Below, piece by piece: positions 1 to 7,192 of a stretch of 15,837 nt of DNA. The stretch is from Candidatus Izemoplasmatales bacterium (GTDB lineage: Bacteria; Bacillota_I; Bacilli_A; Izemoplasmatales; Hujiaoplasmataceae), in the NCBI GenBank assembly GCA_028694875.1, contig JAQVKB010000005.1, positions 1 through 15,837 of the forward strand, written 5' to 3'. The notes under the pieces were generated by a model that worked only from the letters and a program-made list of their open reading frames with translations, did not search any database and was not told the DNA's origin. Each line of letters begins with the position of its first letter. The stretch's first letter is position 1. Both the position numbers and the translations under genes were made by a program.

Positions 1-465
1 TGAATTGAAATATTGTTCTAATGGCAACAAGGCTCCTGCTGTCGCTGGAATCGATAAGAATTCTTGTCTTGTTAATATCAGATCATCCGCAACGCCACCT
101 ACCGCCTCGATCATAAAATTGGACGTCACGGAAGAGGAATTGCTTTCTCTTGTTGCGATGATATCCACATTCGGATACTTCGTTTCAAAAGCCAAAATCA
201 TCGCATCGATCGCATCTTTTTGTGCCGAAGGTAAATAATAAGAGAAATGTATTGTGACAGATTCTTGCGCAAATCCATCGATTTCCACCTGTGTTAGCAC
301 CTCGTCAGCCTCCATTTCAGAAGTCGCCGTACTCGAAGATTCCATCACAGTGGTTGTCGTGGTGGATGTTGTGGCTGTCGTTGAAGTTGTTGTTGTTGTT
401 GCGTCACATCCTGCCAGTAACACGACAATCAGTCCGCTAATCAAAAACAAAATGAGTTTTTTCAT
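1..465 (-). CDS. ABC-transporter extracellular solute-binding lipoprotein (partial, N-terminal 155 residues)
   Basis: The frame opens at an ATG at 465 behind an AGAGGA ribosome site and runs off the window start without a stop, so only the N-terminus is seen. Residues 1-19 are a lipoprotein signal peptide (MKKLILFLISGLIVVLLAG) with lipobox LAGC and lipidated Cys20. A Thr/Ser-rich linker follows at about residues 22-55. The mature domain then shows VTIHFSYYLPSAQKDAIDAM, an FETKYPNVDII strand, and a GGVADDLIL segment. Alternation of this kind (a first strand, a long helix, a Y/FP-x-V-x-I strand, then a substrate-loop region) is typical of family 1 sugar-type binding proteins. Family knowledge says such a protein sits outside the membrane and hands a solute, often a sugar or oligosaccharide, to a permease; permease genes would be expected beyond position 1. 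The ligand cannot be told. It has its own promoter. Confidence 0.8.
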   Translation of the reverse strand, partial: MKKLILFLISGLIVVLLAGCDATTTTTSTTATTSTTTTTVMESSSTATSEMEADEVLTQVEIDGFAQESVTIHFSYYLPSAQKDAIDAMILAFETKYPNVDIIATRESNSSSVTSNFMIEAVGGVADDLILTRQEFLSIPATAGALLPLEQYFNS

Positions 466-514
466 CTCTGTCCTCTTCTTTTTTTTCGATGGATTTTCAA
501 ATGATTACGTATTC

Positions 515-543
515 AGCATATCATACAACCTCTCAACAGTAAA
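515..543 (-). promoter_or_regulatory. Sigma-A-type promoter of the solute-binding protein gene
   Basis: On the minus strand TTTACT (538-543) and TATGCT (515-520) are separated by exactly 17 bases, with an extended -10 TG one base before TATGCT. It lies just downstream of the terminator of the preceding gene and about 50 bases before the start codon at 465. Confidence 0.6.
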
Positions 544-577
544 TAAAAAGAGAGCAAAAATTATCTTGCTCTCTTTT
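544..577 (-). terminator. Intrinsic terminator after the 70-residue gene
   Basis: A perfect 12-bp stem (AAAAGAGAGCAA at 546-557 against TTGCTCTCTTTT at 566-577) with an 8-base loop. Read on the minus strand it is followed by a T-rich tail. It sits 17 bases after the stop codon at 594. Confidence 0.85.
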
Positions 578-593
578 GTCAAAATTTCTCGAT

Positions 594-806
594 TTAGTTG
601 CTTTGGCGCATACCGTTTTGATCCACAATGTAACAGTTAACAAGTGCTTTGTCACGCAAGAGATTCTGAGCTTCATCCAATGATGCAAAACTCTTGGCGT
701 GCCGAAGGGAATCGATGAACTGCGGAGATTGAGGGCTCGCGGATTCTTTTTCCGAATAATATCGCTTTAAGAATCCATCGTTAATGACAACGTAAAATAC
801 TGACAT
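594..806 (-). CDS. Small protein of unknown function (70 residues)
   Basis: The frame is open further upstream, but the ATG at 806 is preceded by AAAGGAG with 7-base spacing, so that start is chosen. The product (MSVFYVVINDGFLKRYY at the start) begins with a hydrophobic beta-like strand. It then has a Ser/Pro-rich turn (about 22-28), an alpha segment with SLDEAQNLLRDK, and a final strand VNCYIVDQNG. It has no signal peptide or membrane helix, so it is probably cytoplasmic. I do not recognise the family. The gene stands alone between its own extended -10 promoter and a strong terminator, which favours a real independent unit. Confidence 0.65.
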   Translation of the reverse strand: MSVFYVVINDGFLKRYYSEKESASPQSPQFIDSLRHAKSFASLDEAQNLLRDKALVNCYIVDQNGMRQSN

Positions 807-833
807 ATTCGTTCTCCTTTCCGTTTGGTGCCA

Positions 834-858
834 TCGATTCTGTCCTTTTCGATTCTGT
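834..858. repeat. Two tandem 10-bp direct repeats in a 5' leader
   Basis: TCGATTCTGT occurs at 834-843 and again at 849-858, starts 15 bases apart. Both copies lie in the leader between the extended -10 at 892-900 and the ATG at 806. Function unknown; may be chance. Confidence 0.4.
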
Positions 859-891
859 ATGAATTCGAAAGAACTTCTCGGTAGTCGACAT

Positions 892-900
892 ATTATATCA
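892..900 (-). promoter_or_regulatory. Extended -10 promoter of the 70-residue gene
   Basis: On the minus strand TGATATAAT, that is a consensus TATAAT (892-897) with the extended TGn element. No good -35 is seen at 17 bases, which is common for extended -10 promoters. The leader would be about 80 bases long. Confidence 0.55.
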
Positions 901-970
901 TACAATCGATGGTTTCAGCTTTATTTCCCAAAAAGCACTAGAGAATCCAAATTCATGGCTACTTTCATCA

Positions 971-991
971 AAAAAAGCCCATGCGGGCTTT
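971..991 (-). terminator. Intrinsic terminator after the 412-residue lipoprotein gene
   Basis: AAAGCCC (974-980) pairs with GGGCTTT (985-991) across a 4-base loop and is followed by a T-run on the minus strand, 15 bases past the stop at 1006. Confidence 0.85.
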
Positions 992-1005
992 GTTGTTTCG
1001 CGTCA

Positions 1006-2244
1006 TCAATCGTAGACATATCTTGTTTGAAGGTCAAAGTGGAGATGGTTTCCGACGTCCACTGAATACACCAATTGATTTTCGTTGATAATGACACAAT
1101 TTGAAAATGTCAATGGATCAAAAGAATCGATGGTAATCGTCCTTACCACATCTTCGTTTTGGGCCCATCCCGGGTCGAGATAAAAGTCAAACGTCAAGTA
1201 AACCGTTCGATTCAATTGGGTTGTCTCGTTTTCGGTAACCAGATCGGAAACGGTATATTTGCCACCTTGAATTGTGTAGTTCCATTCAATGGTCACATCA
1301 CCATTGGCAGGAATCGAGAACGTATCCCAATAAACACTGAGATGAGGGGTAGTTCCAACACTTGCAAAGATGTCAGAAGCATCAATCCAAATTTGATCGG
1401 ACTCGATAAACTGAATCAACGAATTCTTCATGACTTCCGCGCCAAAGTCATCTCCAGTGGAATGTGTCGTAAAATCGTGAATCGTGAAATCGGTGCGATG
1501 AACATCGATTTCATAATCCGATTCAAAAATAGGGACGTTTCCAATGATATAAAAATCACCTGTTGTTTCGATTTCAAACTCTGGAACGACGATATCTTCA
1601 CCCAAGTAAACCAAAACATCGCCCAATGAAGATACGGATTCTGATATGTGTTTGTGATAATAATAGCCAAGTACTTTCGCTCCATCCGGAATCCGAATGG
1701 ATAGATGCTGATTTTGACCCACTAGTGGTGCTTGGAAATTATAACGATAGATCATCGTGGTATCGTAAGTTGTCGAATTTTGGATGATATTCGCGTCAAT
1801 GGCTTCAAAATTGTATTCAAGTACATCAGAATAGTCAATCGCATCCATGGCAAATCGCCAATCAAGACGCACGGGTTCGTCATTCACACGATAATCGAAA
1901 CTCATGATATTATTGACAACTTCACTCATGGAATACGTTGCATTCGCAGCGCGATTTAACGGGATATAGACGGTCCCTTCCAGTGCTTCATTGGCATCAT
2001 TATGAATCGTAAAAACATCATGGTAACTCATTTGTGAATTCAGTGTCTGTGGATCTTCGCTCATCAAAATCGTCACCATGGTAAGATCTTGAGAAACCAA
2101 AGAAACTTGATCCGGAAGTGAGAGCAAGGGCTCTCCCATCGGCGTCGAATCAAATTGATACACCGGTGGCGACGGTGTGGGTGGACACCCATACAAACTA
2201 ATCAAGAGAATCAATGAAAAAACCAATGTCAGACATTTCTTCAT
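1006..2244 (-). CDS. Surface lipoprotein of unknown function (412 residues)
   Basis: Three in-frame ATGs occur at 2256, 2247 and 2244. The GGAGG at 2250-2254 overlaps the first and is too close to the second, and is 5 bases before the one at 2244, which is chosen. Residues 1-19 are a lipoprotein signal with lipobox LYGC and Cys20, followed by a proline-rich linker (PPTPSPP). The rest has no membrane helix and is rich in predicted beta strands and aromatic residues, for example HNDANEALEGTVYIPL, TTMIYRYNFQAPL and GDVTIEWNYTIQGG. This suggests tandem beta-sandwich modules outside the cell. I do not recognise a family and assign no activity. It is monocistronic, with promoter 2302-2330 and terminator 971-991. 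Confidence 0.8.
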   Translation of the reverse strand: MKKCLTLVFSLILLISLYGCPPTPSPPVYQFDSTPMGEPLLSLPDQVSLVSQDLTMVTILMSEDPQTLNSQMSYHDVFTIHNDANEALEGTVYIPLNRAANATYSMSEVVNNIMSFDYRVNDEPVRLDWRFAMDAIDYSDVLEYNFEAIDANIIQNSTTYDTTMIYRYNFQAPLVGQNQHLSIRIPDGAKVLGYYYHKHISESVSSLGDVLVYLGEDIVVPEFEIETTGDFYIIGNVPIFESDYEIDVHRTDFTIHDFTTHSTGDDFGAEVMKNSLIQFIESDQIWIDASDIFASVGTTPHLSVYWDTFSIPANGDVTIEWNYTIQGGKYTVSDLVTENETTQLNRTVYLTFDFYLDPGWAQNEDVVRTITIDSFDPLTFSNCVIINENQLVYSVDVGNHLHFDLQTRYVYD

Positions 2245-2301
2245 CATAGCCTCCATAAAAGAATGTTTTTAAACAAGGCAATTCTTCTTGAACTCAACGT
2301 C

Positions 2302-2330
2302 AGTATAGCACCGCAACATAAAATAGTAAA
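2302..2330 (-). promoter_or_regulatory. Promoter of the 412-residue lipoprotein gene
   Basis: Minus strand TTTACT (2325-2330), 17 bases, then TATACT (2302-2307) with an extended TGC just before the -10. It lies between the preceding terminator and the GGAGG site. Confidence 0.65.
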
Positions 2331-2340
2331 TAGTTTACAA

Positions 2341-2364
2341 CAAAAAAGCCCCTTTTGAGGGCTT
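2341..2364 (-). terminator. Intrinsic terminator after the 99-residue lipoprotein gene
   Basis: AAGCCC (2346-2351) pairs with GGGCTT (2359-2364), followed on the minus strand by a run of T residues. It starts 9 bases past the stop at 2374. Confidence 0.85.
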
Positions 2365-2373
2365 GGTTGAAAC

Positions 2374-2673
2374 TCATTCTTTGGTGTTGGTATAGGCGGT
2401 GAAGGTGCATACATCGGTCATGAAGGTTGCGTCTAAATAAGCGCGAAAATCATCATAGTTGTTGGCGGCGTCTTGAACAATCTTGAGCATGGCGTCGCTT
2501 TGAAGCTCGTCGTTGGAATAAAACTCATAGACTTTATCGTCTTTGTAGATGTACTTGAAGGTATCTCCTTGAGGACAAACTGCCACGGTGGCGTCATCAG
2601 GAATTCCTGTGTTACATGCACTCAGTACGAAAAAGCTGAGCAATGCAAAAAACACCAAAAAAATCTTTTTCAT
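2374..2673 (-). CDS. Small lipoprotein of unknown function (99 residues)
   Basis: ATG at 2673 follows an AGGGGG ribosome site. Residues 1-19 are a signal peptide (MKKIFLVFFALLSFFVLSA) with lipobox LSAC and Cys20. The mature 80 residues hold two further cysteines (in VAVCPQGD and MTDVCTFTAY), which could form a disulfide outside the cell. They also hold a strand pair FKYIYKDDKVYEFYSND and a helix DAMLKIVQDAANNY. No family is recognised. It is a single-gene unit with its own promoter (2732-2760) and terminator (2341-2364). Confidence 0.75.
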   Translation of the reverse strand: MKKIFLVFFALLSFFVLSACNTGIPDDATVAVCPQGDTFKYIYKDDKVYEFYSNDELQSDAMLKIVQDAANNYDDFRAYLDATFMTDVCTFTAYTNTKE

Positions 2674-2731
2674 AGTTCCCCCTTCGTTTTTGACTTTTTA
2701 GCAATGAACATCCTCTTCCATCGATATCACA

Positions 2732-2760
2732 AGCATAGCACAAACGACAAAAGACGTAAA
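2732..2760 (-). promoter_or_regulatory. Promoter of the 99-residue lipoprotein gene
   Basis: Minus strand TTTACG (2755-2760), 17 bases, TATGCT (2732-2737) with extended TGC. Same layout as the promoters at 2302 and 515. Confidence 0.6.
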
Positions 2761-2767
2761 GATAGTG

Positions 2768-2790
2768 ATAAAAAAAAGCCCTCTCGGGCT
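2768..2790 (-). terminator. Intrinsic terminator of the DUF3592-type three-gene set
   Basis: AGCCC (2777-2781) pairs with GGGCT (2786-2790), 4-base loop, with a run of seven to eight T on the minus strand. It lies 20 bases past the stop at 2811. Confidence 0.85.
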
Positions 2791-2810
2791 AACGTGTAAA
2801 AGATTGAAGC

Positions 2811-3017
2811 CTAAAATCCAAATACTCCTGGAGATACAATTAACAAAATGCCTGCCACAATCAAGACAACGCCAGAAAGCCGCGTCATTCCTTTGGCAAA
2901 AGGTGTATAATCGCGGTCACCACGGATCCGTGTCCAATCTTCCATTTTGAGCGCAACCTCAGGAAAAAGAAAATTCATCAAACCAAAAAAAATGAGAAAA
3001 AAACCAACCAAGACCAT
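2811..3017 (-). CDS. Small two-helix membrane protein (68 residues), DUF6199-like
   Basis: GTG at 3020 and ATG at 3017 are adjacent; AAGGAGG lies 6 bases before the GTG and 9 before the ATG, so either could be used. ATG is listed. Helix 1 (about MVLVGFFLIFFGLMNFLF) and helix 2 (LSGVVLIVAGILLIVSPGVFG) flank a soluble middle with MEDWTRIRGDRDYTPFAKGMTRLSG. A proline after the first helix, W in the middle, and an R-x-x-G just before helix 2 recall the small DUF6199 membrane proteins. That match is from memory and is tentative. It is the third gene of a set with 3056-3277 and 3299-3724, spaced 38 and 21 bases apart. Confidence 0.65.
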   Translation of the reverse strand: MVLVGFFLIFFGLMNFLFPEVALKMEDWTRIRGDRDYTPFAKGMTRLSGVVLIVAGILLIVSPGVFGF

Positions 3018-3055
3018 CACTCTTTACCTCCTTGGAGACACCAATACAGGAATCG

Positions 3056-3277
3056 TTATTCCTGGGAATCGATTGAATCCTTATACCGTGGATTCTTGAT
3101 CAATTCGCCAACAAGAACGATGAAGGATATCAACCAAATCAGTCCCGAAAACAAGAACATGAAGCCTGAGAAATTATAGAAAAAGGAATCACTTTCTAAA
3201 GACATGATAATTATAGAACCCATCATCGTCATCGATGACGCAATGAGAAAACAGGCATGAATCAAAATTCGTTTCAT
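3056..3277 (-). CDS. Small two-helix membrane protein of unknown function (73 residues)
   Basis: An upstream in-frame ATG exists at 3295, but GGAGG lies 7 bases before the ATG at 3277, which is chosen. The protein has two hydrophobic segments (about ILIHACFLIASSMTMMGSII and FSGFMFLFSGLIWLISFIVLV) joined by a short loop with LESDSFFY. It ends in a charged tail (LIKNPRYKDSIDSQE), probably cytoplasmic. No recognised family. It lies between the DUF3592-like gene and the 68-residue membrane protein in one transcription unit. Confidence 0.65.
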   Translation of the reverse strand: MKRILIHACFLIASSMTMMGSIIIMSLESDSFFYNFSGFMFLFSGLIWLISFIVLVGELIKNPRYKDSIDSQE

Positions 3278-3298
3278 TTCAAATCCTCCTTTCATTCT

Positions 3299-3724
3299 TT
3301 ATCCAACAAATAAATCGATGAGTATTGCTTTTTTGGGATGATTGGTCTTCACAAGTATGCGAGCCTGTTGTCCAACCGTGAAGGATCTTGTTTCTTGAGT
3401 TTTCATGACCGCCATACTTCGCTGATAAATCAGGCCGTCGACTGCATATTGAAAGATGACTCTACCCCGGTCACGAAAGAACCATACCTTGATAACCTTT
3501 CCTTTGATGATCGTTCCCTGACGAAAGTAACTTGATATGACCAAGAGACGACAAATCCCCAATGCCACGAATAGCGCTTCTATTGAAAGAAACACTTTGA
3601 GACCTGTGGGATTCAACTCTTGAGTAGTAAAAAACAAGAAAATGGGAATGAGAATTACGACTAAGAAGGAAAAAAGTAGTGCATAGTCGTGCTTCAAAGT
3701 ACGGAATGGATTCAATTTTGGCAT
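3299..3724 (-). CDS. DUF3592-like membrane protein (141 residues)
   Basis: The frame opens at a TTG at 3739, but GGAGG is 5 bases before the ATG at 3724, so that start is used. After a basic N-terminus there are two membrane helices (about YALLFSFLVVILIPIFLFF and VFLSIEALFVALGICRLLVIS). A beta-rich soluble domain follows, with GTIIKGKVIKVWF, GRVIFQYAVDGLIYQR and FTVGQQARILVKTNHPKKAIL. The pattern G-x-V, a strand with x-x-Y-x-V-x-G, and a late G-x-x-V/A-x-I-x-V followed by P matches what I know of DUF3592 proteins, whose function is unknown. It is first in a three-gene unit with its own promoter. Confidence 0.7.
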   Translation of the reverse strand: MPKLNPFRTLKHDYALLFSFLVVILIPIFLFFTTQELNPTGLKVFLSIEALFVALGICRLLVISSYFRQGTIIKGKVIKVWFFRDRGRVIFQYAVDGLIYQRSMAVMKTQETRSFTVGQQARILVKTNHPKKAILIDLFVG

Positions 3725-3768
3725 TGGGGCCTCCAGCAAAGATCGATGAATCGTAAATGCACAATGTC

Positions 3769-3797
3769 AATATATCACAGAATAGTCTTCTTGTAAA
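3769..3797 (-). promoter_or_regulatory. Promoter of the DUF3592-like gene set
   Basis: Minus strand TTTACA (3792-3797), 17 bases, TATATT (3769-3774). Five of six match at each box. It starts about 27 bases after the terminator hairpin at 3824-3848. Confidence 0.65.
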
Positions 3798-3823
3798 TAA
3801 AGAGTTCCCGTAAATTATGAATG

Positions 3824-3848
3824 AAAAGGAACCTCACGAAGAGGTTCC
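3824..3848 (-). terminator. Intrinsic terminator containing a stop codon
   Basis: A perfect 8-bp stem (GGAACCTC at 3828-3835 against GAGGTTCC at 3841-3848), 5-base loop, and TTTT on the minus strand. The TGA stop of the upstream gene (3834-3836) is inside the hairpin. Confidence 0.75.
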
Positions 3849-4388
3849 CTGACTAGATTTTTCAAGAATCATCTTTTCATTCAGTGCTTTTCGAGAGACC
3901 ATCCAGTAAATGCTTCCTCCGAGCAAAATAACAAACACTCCAATATTCCAAAGCCTTGTGACAATTAACTCGTTTCGCACGGCATTTCTCATATCAATCA
4001 GGTTTTGAATACCATCTTCTTCTTCAAGAAAAACGATGTCATCTTTTGCCAACATGACAACCGGGTACTCAAACGAATCGCCAAACCCCATTCTACCGTA
4101 TGCAATTTGGACTTCATCGCCAATTTGAATCAAATCTGCCATTCCATTTTCGATGGCAATCAAATAGTTTTCCCCGTCCATGTAAAAGTTTCCAGAATCA
4201 GAGCCACCCATCAGAAGTTCTTCCTCAAACGATAATTGCGTAATGACGAGATTGCCATATTGAATTTCAGTCGCTTCATATGTCGGATTGATGGCCAACC
4301 CGACTGAAGTCACAATCAAAACGCCCATCAAGATAAAAAAATCCACGGCGGTAAAGATGTAAGTTAGGATTGTGAAAATCTTTCTCAT
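3834..4388 (-). CDS. Two-helix membrane protein with extracytoplasmic domain, unknown function (184 residues)
   Basis: ATG at 4388 follows a GAGGGGG ribosome site with about 5-base spacing. An N-terminal helix (FFILMGVLIVTSVGLAI, about 18-34) and a C-terminal helix (WNIGVFVILLGGSIYWMV, about 147-164) flank an acidic beta-rich domain of some 100 residues. That domain contains IQYGNLVITQLSFEEEL, ENGMADLIQIGDEVQIAYGRMG and a Y-P-V-V strand. The GDEVQIAY segment resembles the strand in DUF3592-type or NfeD-like small beta domains, but I cannot assign a family. It is monocistronic, with a good promoter at 4425-4453. Confidence 0.7.
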   Translation of the reverse strand: MRKIFTILTYIFTAVDFFILMGVLIVTSVGLAINPTYEATEIQYGNLVITQLSFEEELLMGGSDSGNFYMDGENYLIAIENGMADLIQIGDEVQIAYGRMGFGDSFEYPVVMLAKDDIVFLEEEDGIQNLIDMRNAVRNELIVTRLWNIGVFVILLGGSIYWMVSRKALNEKMILEKSSQGTSS

Positions 4389-4424
4389 TGCGGCCCCCTC
4401 GTGTCACGTGATAATAGAAATGAT

Positions 4425-4453
4425 ACAATATGGTTTTGACAAAGATGTGTCAA
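4425..4453 (-). promoter_or_regulatory. Promoter of the 184-residue membrane protein gene
   Basis: Minus strand consensus TTGACA (4448-4453), 17 bases, TATTGT (4425-4430). About 37 bases upstream of the ATG at 4388. Confidence 0.7.
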
Positions 4454-4532
4454 TTCAAAAAATCTGAAGAGAATTCTTTGAATACCGATTCAACTCCACT
4501 AGAACAAAACCATGATGAGAAAAACTGTCAAA

Positions 4533-4964
4533 TTAAGGCGTCGAATTGAAGCGAAACCCTAATGATTCTAAATAATCTCTGAGCGTTTTGGTGCTGTATC
4601 GAAGTAGAACATTTTTGGAATGCAACTCGTCGAACAAAACAATGAGTGTGAGGTTTTTTTCGAGATATTGAATCGCTTCTTTTCGTAAGTGCTCCAAAAG
4701 ATAGATTTTCTTCTTGCCACACCAGTTCGAGATCGTCATTTGGTTGTCCATAAAGGATATTTCATAATTCCAGAAGTTGATTATCAGAACAGTCAACGAA
4801 ATCAGAAGCGAAGTTGATAGGATAAGCGCGAGAAGATCCTTCGAAGAGAGAAAATACGAAACCCAACTATAGATACAGTAAATAAGAGCAAACAAGAAAA
4901 GGAAAACCAAAACGTATTTCATGAAAGGATAGTTCTTCTTCGGTGAAAATACAACTTTCGTCAT
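4533..4964 (-). CDS. Membrane protein with PH-like C-terminal domain (143 residues)
   Basis: Its ATG at 4964 overlaps the TGA of the upstream gene (ATGA), a classic translational-coupling arrangement. After a basic N-terminus it has two membrane helices (about YVLVFLFLFALIYCIYSWVSYF and LALILSTSLLISLTVLIINFW). Strand-like segments follow (YEISFMDNQMTISNWCGKKKIYLLE, NLTLIVLFDELHSKNVLLRY), then a C-terminal helix. The layout of a two-helix hairpin then a small beta domain is that of bacterial PH or YcxB-like membrane proteins. The assignment rests on topology, not on clear motifs. It is last in the 7150-4533 gene run. No convincing terminator is visible after it. Confidence 0.7.
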   Translation of the reverse strand: MTKVVFSPKKNYPFMKYVLVFLFLFALIYCIYSWVSYFLSSKDLLALILSTSLLISLTVLIINFWNYEISFMDNQMTISNWCGKKKIYLLEHLRKEAIQYLEKNLTLIVLFDELHSKNVLLRYSTKTLRDYLESLGFRFNSTP

Positions 4965-5377
4965 ACAGTTACCTCATTACCTAGCCACTCTTGAATCTCT
5001 TTCGCTATCTTTTTGAGTGGAATATGATAGACTTTTAGGATTTCGTAGCGTCTTGTGTTGCCTTTGTCTTTATAGGTGAGTTCGCCGTGAATTCGATTCA
5101 TCTCTACATTGCCAATCAAGACAAAAGACTTTATTTGATTTTTGGGAACGCGATGAACTCGAAGGAAACCAAAACGAATCTCATCTTCAGTGATTTCAAT
5201 GCTCCCGACGTGAGCAATCTCAAAAATTGCCAAAATCATCAGAGGCAAACCAAAGAGAAGAATGTCCACCCACGCAAACCAGAAGCGCTGACTTACGAAC
5301 ACATAGATGGAAAGCATCGTCATCATCAAAAGAAATAGATATAACAACCGATGGACATGAAATAAGTACACCTTCAT
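4961..5377 (-). CDS. Membrane protein with PH/DUF304-like domain (138 residues)
   Basis: The frame opens at a TTG at 5401 with no ribosome site; the ATG at 5377 has GAGG 9 bases upstream and is chosen. Two membrane helices (about LLYLFLLMMTMLSIYVFV and ILLFGLPLMILAIFEIA) precede a soluble part with SIEITEDEIRFGFLRVHRVPKNQIKSFVLIG. That stretch has the typical PH/DUF304 order: a strand, a D/E-x-I/L turn, a strand, then an I/V-P-x-x-x-I segment. A short C-terminal helix contains IPLKKIAKEIQEWLG. Role unknown; such proteins are usually inner-membrane proteins with a cytoplasmic domain. It overlaps the next gene by 4 bases. Confidence 0.7.
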   Translation of the reverse strand: MKVYLFHVHRLLYLFLLMMTMLSIYVFVSQRFWFAWVDILLFGLPLMILAIFEIAHVGSIEITEDEIRFGFLRVHRVPKNQIKSFVLIGNVEMNRIHGELTYKDKGNTRRYEILKVYHIPLKKIAKEIQEWLGNEVTV

Positions 5378-5431
5378 ATGAAATGACCTCGATGAACTCA
5401 AAATTGTATTCTATTTGAAACGCTGATATGG

Positions 5432-6034
5432 TTAAAAGTGTTGGTTCAGAAGATAGGTTTCATTCGTTGTCGGATGAATAAAGTAGAAAGTGACACAATC
5501 CGAGTTGGGAATCGGCTTGCTTTGGTGGCTAAAAATCATTGGTTGATGATCTTCCGTCATCATCCACTGTGGAAACTGAATCCACTGAGGAGGTTTATTG
5601 AGATATCGAAACCGACGAAGAATCTCTTTCTTGCACCAAGATTTCCTCTTGGCTTTGATAAGTTCTTGAGGAGCTTCGGACAAAAGCTGATGAAGATATT
5701 CTTCGTCCAATTCCAACCAATCAGGCTGTATTGCAAGCAATTCCCGATATGCCTTCTGATATTGGTCTGTCGCATTGACTTCGATATGATTTCGGAAGAA
5801 ATACATGTACACACGATGATAGAATCCGGAAGCGCCCTTGGCCGTATGAATATCGACATGTTCTCTTAACAAATCCGCACGAAAATAACTATTGAAATCC
5901 TTTCGATTGGGATCATTCAATAAGACCTTCAGAATCTCATCTGACTCGTTGAAAGCATTCCAAAAGGATTCCATCGACATCTTGCCTTCAACGAAATCTT
6001 TCATCGCTTGAATAGTGGATGTGTTGTCTTTCAT
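5432..6034 (-). CDS. Unknown cytoplasmic protein (200 residues)
   Basis: The ATG at 6034 has GGGAGG 4 bases upstream; an earlier in-frame start at 6052 would place that site inside the gene. There is no signal peptide or membrane helix. The N-terminal half is helical with a G-x-x-S-x-x-x-F-W motif (FVEGKMSMESFWNAF). The middle has a run of aromatics (FYHRVYMYFFRNH). The C-terminus has a proline/tryptophan-rich stretch (PPQWIQFPQWMMTEDHQP, near 147) followed by beta-like segments to the end (CVTFYFIHPTTNETYLLNQHF). The last part recalls the compact C-termini of immunity-like or SMI1-type proteins, but this is weak and I assign no function. It lies 24 bases after the gene at 6059-7150. Confidence 0.7.
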   Translation of the reverse strand: MKDNTSTIQAMKDFVEGKMSMESFWNAFNESDEILKVLLNDPNRKDFNSYFRADLLREHVDIHTAKGASGFYHRVYMYFFRNHIEVNATDQYQKAYRELLAIQPDWLELDEEYLHQLLSEAPQELIKAKRKSWCKKEILRRFRYLNKPPQWIQFPQWMMTEDHQPMIFSHQSKPIPNSDCVTFYFIHPTTNETYLLNQHF

Positions 6035-6058
6035 AGAACCTCCCGACTTCAAGGTAAA

Positions 6059-7150
6059 TCATTCTTGATTGCGATCGAAATAGACAAGCTTTCTTGGAAA
6101 AATCGAATTCTTGGCTTGCTCCAACACGTTGTAGTTCTCTTGGTTTCGGTAATAATCATCATAGATGAGATAAAATGAGTTGCTGGTTGGAAACGCATCC
6201 GAAATACGATAAAAGAGATAAGCTAACTGTTGTGAATCATATTCTTGATGCTCATATTTCTCGACTACATCGGAAGCAACTTGATGACAAAGATAATTTC
6301 GAATGACAGACTTTTGATAGAATTCATGCCAACTCATGAATTCGCTGATGCGATCGAGAAACGCCTTGGTTCCTTTGAGCGAAGCGAACTGCAAGTCAAG
6401 AAAGAGATCAGAATTCTTCTCATTGGATGCCATTTGATCGAGATACTCGTCATAATCATCCATGGGACGGATTTCAAAGTGAACGGCATAATACATCGTC
6501 GCCAGTTGAACTAGATATTCTTGGTCTCGAGGCAACACTAGGGAAGCACGTTCTTCCAAAAACTGGATGATCCAGGTATCTACCGTGAGCATCTCCTGGA
6601 TTCCCCATTTGACGAATTGTTGGGAGGATATTTGACGCAGCGATTGATGGAAAGTCTCCAACATCGAAACCCATTCAATCGGAATAGGTTTCCCGTTTTG
6701 ATAGTCGATCATACATTGACGATAGAGCATGTACCAATCCAATTCGTTGACCACATGGATTCCCTTTTGGTCCATTTCTCGTAATTTTTCTATATAAATG
6801 TCCCATAGAATAATCAACCGAGTTACGTCATTGGCTCCCGCACTGTGCGATAAAAATTCATTCCAACGATTCAGTTTCTTCCCCCTTTGAAGTCGATATT
6901 GAAGGAGATTTAGATAGACATTGAAATCATCATAGAATCTCAAAATGGCTCCAGAAGATCCTTTTCGAGGAATCAACAGCAAGAATAGGAAGCAAACAAA
7001 AATCGTGACGAGATAAAGAATGATATAGAAGGTTTCATCTTGACCCATCAAGTCGAGTGTCATGATGACACTCATCGCGAGGGTCGCTCCAAACATACAC
7101 ATCAAAATGGTCATTCGATTGGGATCGATTGGTCGTTTTATTTTTTTCAC
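6059..7150 (-). CDS. Membrane-anchored helical protein of unknown function (363 residues)
   Basis: A GTG start at 7150 is supported by an AGAGG site 8 bases upstream; the first ATG is 12 codons inside. Two membrane helices near the N-terminus (about MTILMCMFGATLAMSVIMTL and YIILYLVTIFVCFLFLLLI) are followed by a basic PRKG. The remaining 290 or so soluble residues are almost all predicted helix and rich in tyrosine, tryptophan and acidic residues (DWYMLYRQCMIDYQNGK, YDEYLDQMASNEKNSD). The pattern suggests a cytoplasmic alpha-solenoid-like domain tethered to the membrane. No family is recognised. It is the first gene of a likely four-gene unit (7150-4533), with a promoter at 7193-7221. Confidence 0.75.
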   Translation of the reverse strand: MKKIKRPIDPNRMTILMCMFGATLAMSVIMTLDLMGQDETFYIILYLVTIFVCFLFLLLIPRKGSSGAILRFYDDFNVYLNLLQYRLQRGKKLNRWNEFLSHSAGANDVTRLIILWDIYIEKLREMDQKGIHVVNELDWYMLYRQCMIDYQNGKPIPIEWVSMLETFHQSLRQISSQQFVKWGIQEMLTVDTWIIQFLEERASLVLPRDQEYLVQLATMYYAVHFEIRPMDDYDEYLDQMASNEKNSDLFLDLQFASLKGTKAFLDRISEFMSWHEFYQKSVIRNYLCHQVASDVVEKYEHQEYDSQQLAYLFYRISDAFPTSNSFYLIYDDYYRNQENYNVLEQAKNSIFPRKLVYFDRNQE

Positions 7151-7192
7151 GGTTGTGACCTCTTTGTTTGTAGATTATGGTTTCCCATATCA

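Noticed and set aside
254..640. A 128-codon plus-strand frame rich in valine
   Set aside because: The valine runs are the antisense of the threonine-codon linker of the solute-binding lipoprotein.
4440..4532. Terminator after the PH-like gene at 4533
   Set aside because: Only an AT-rich 7-bp pairing with a long loop is visible, with no clear T-run after a GC stem.
5438..5869. A 143-codon plus-strand open frame
   Set aside because: It mirrors the 200-residue minus-strand gene, which has a strong GGGAGG site and sensible composition.
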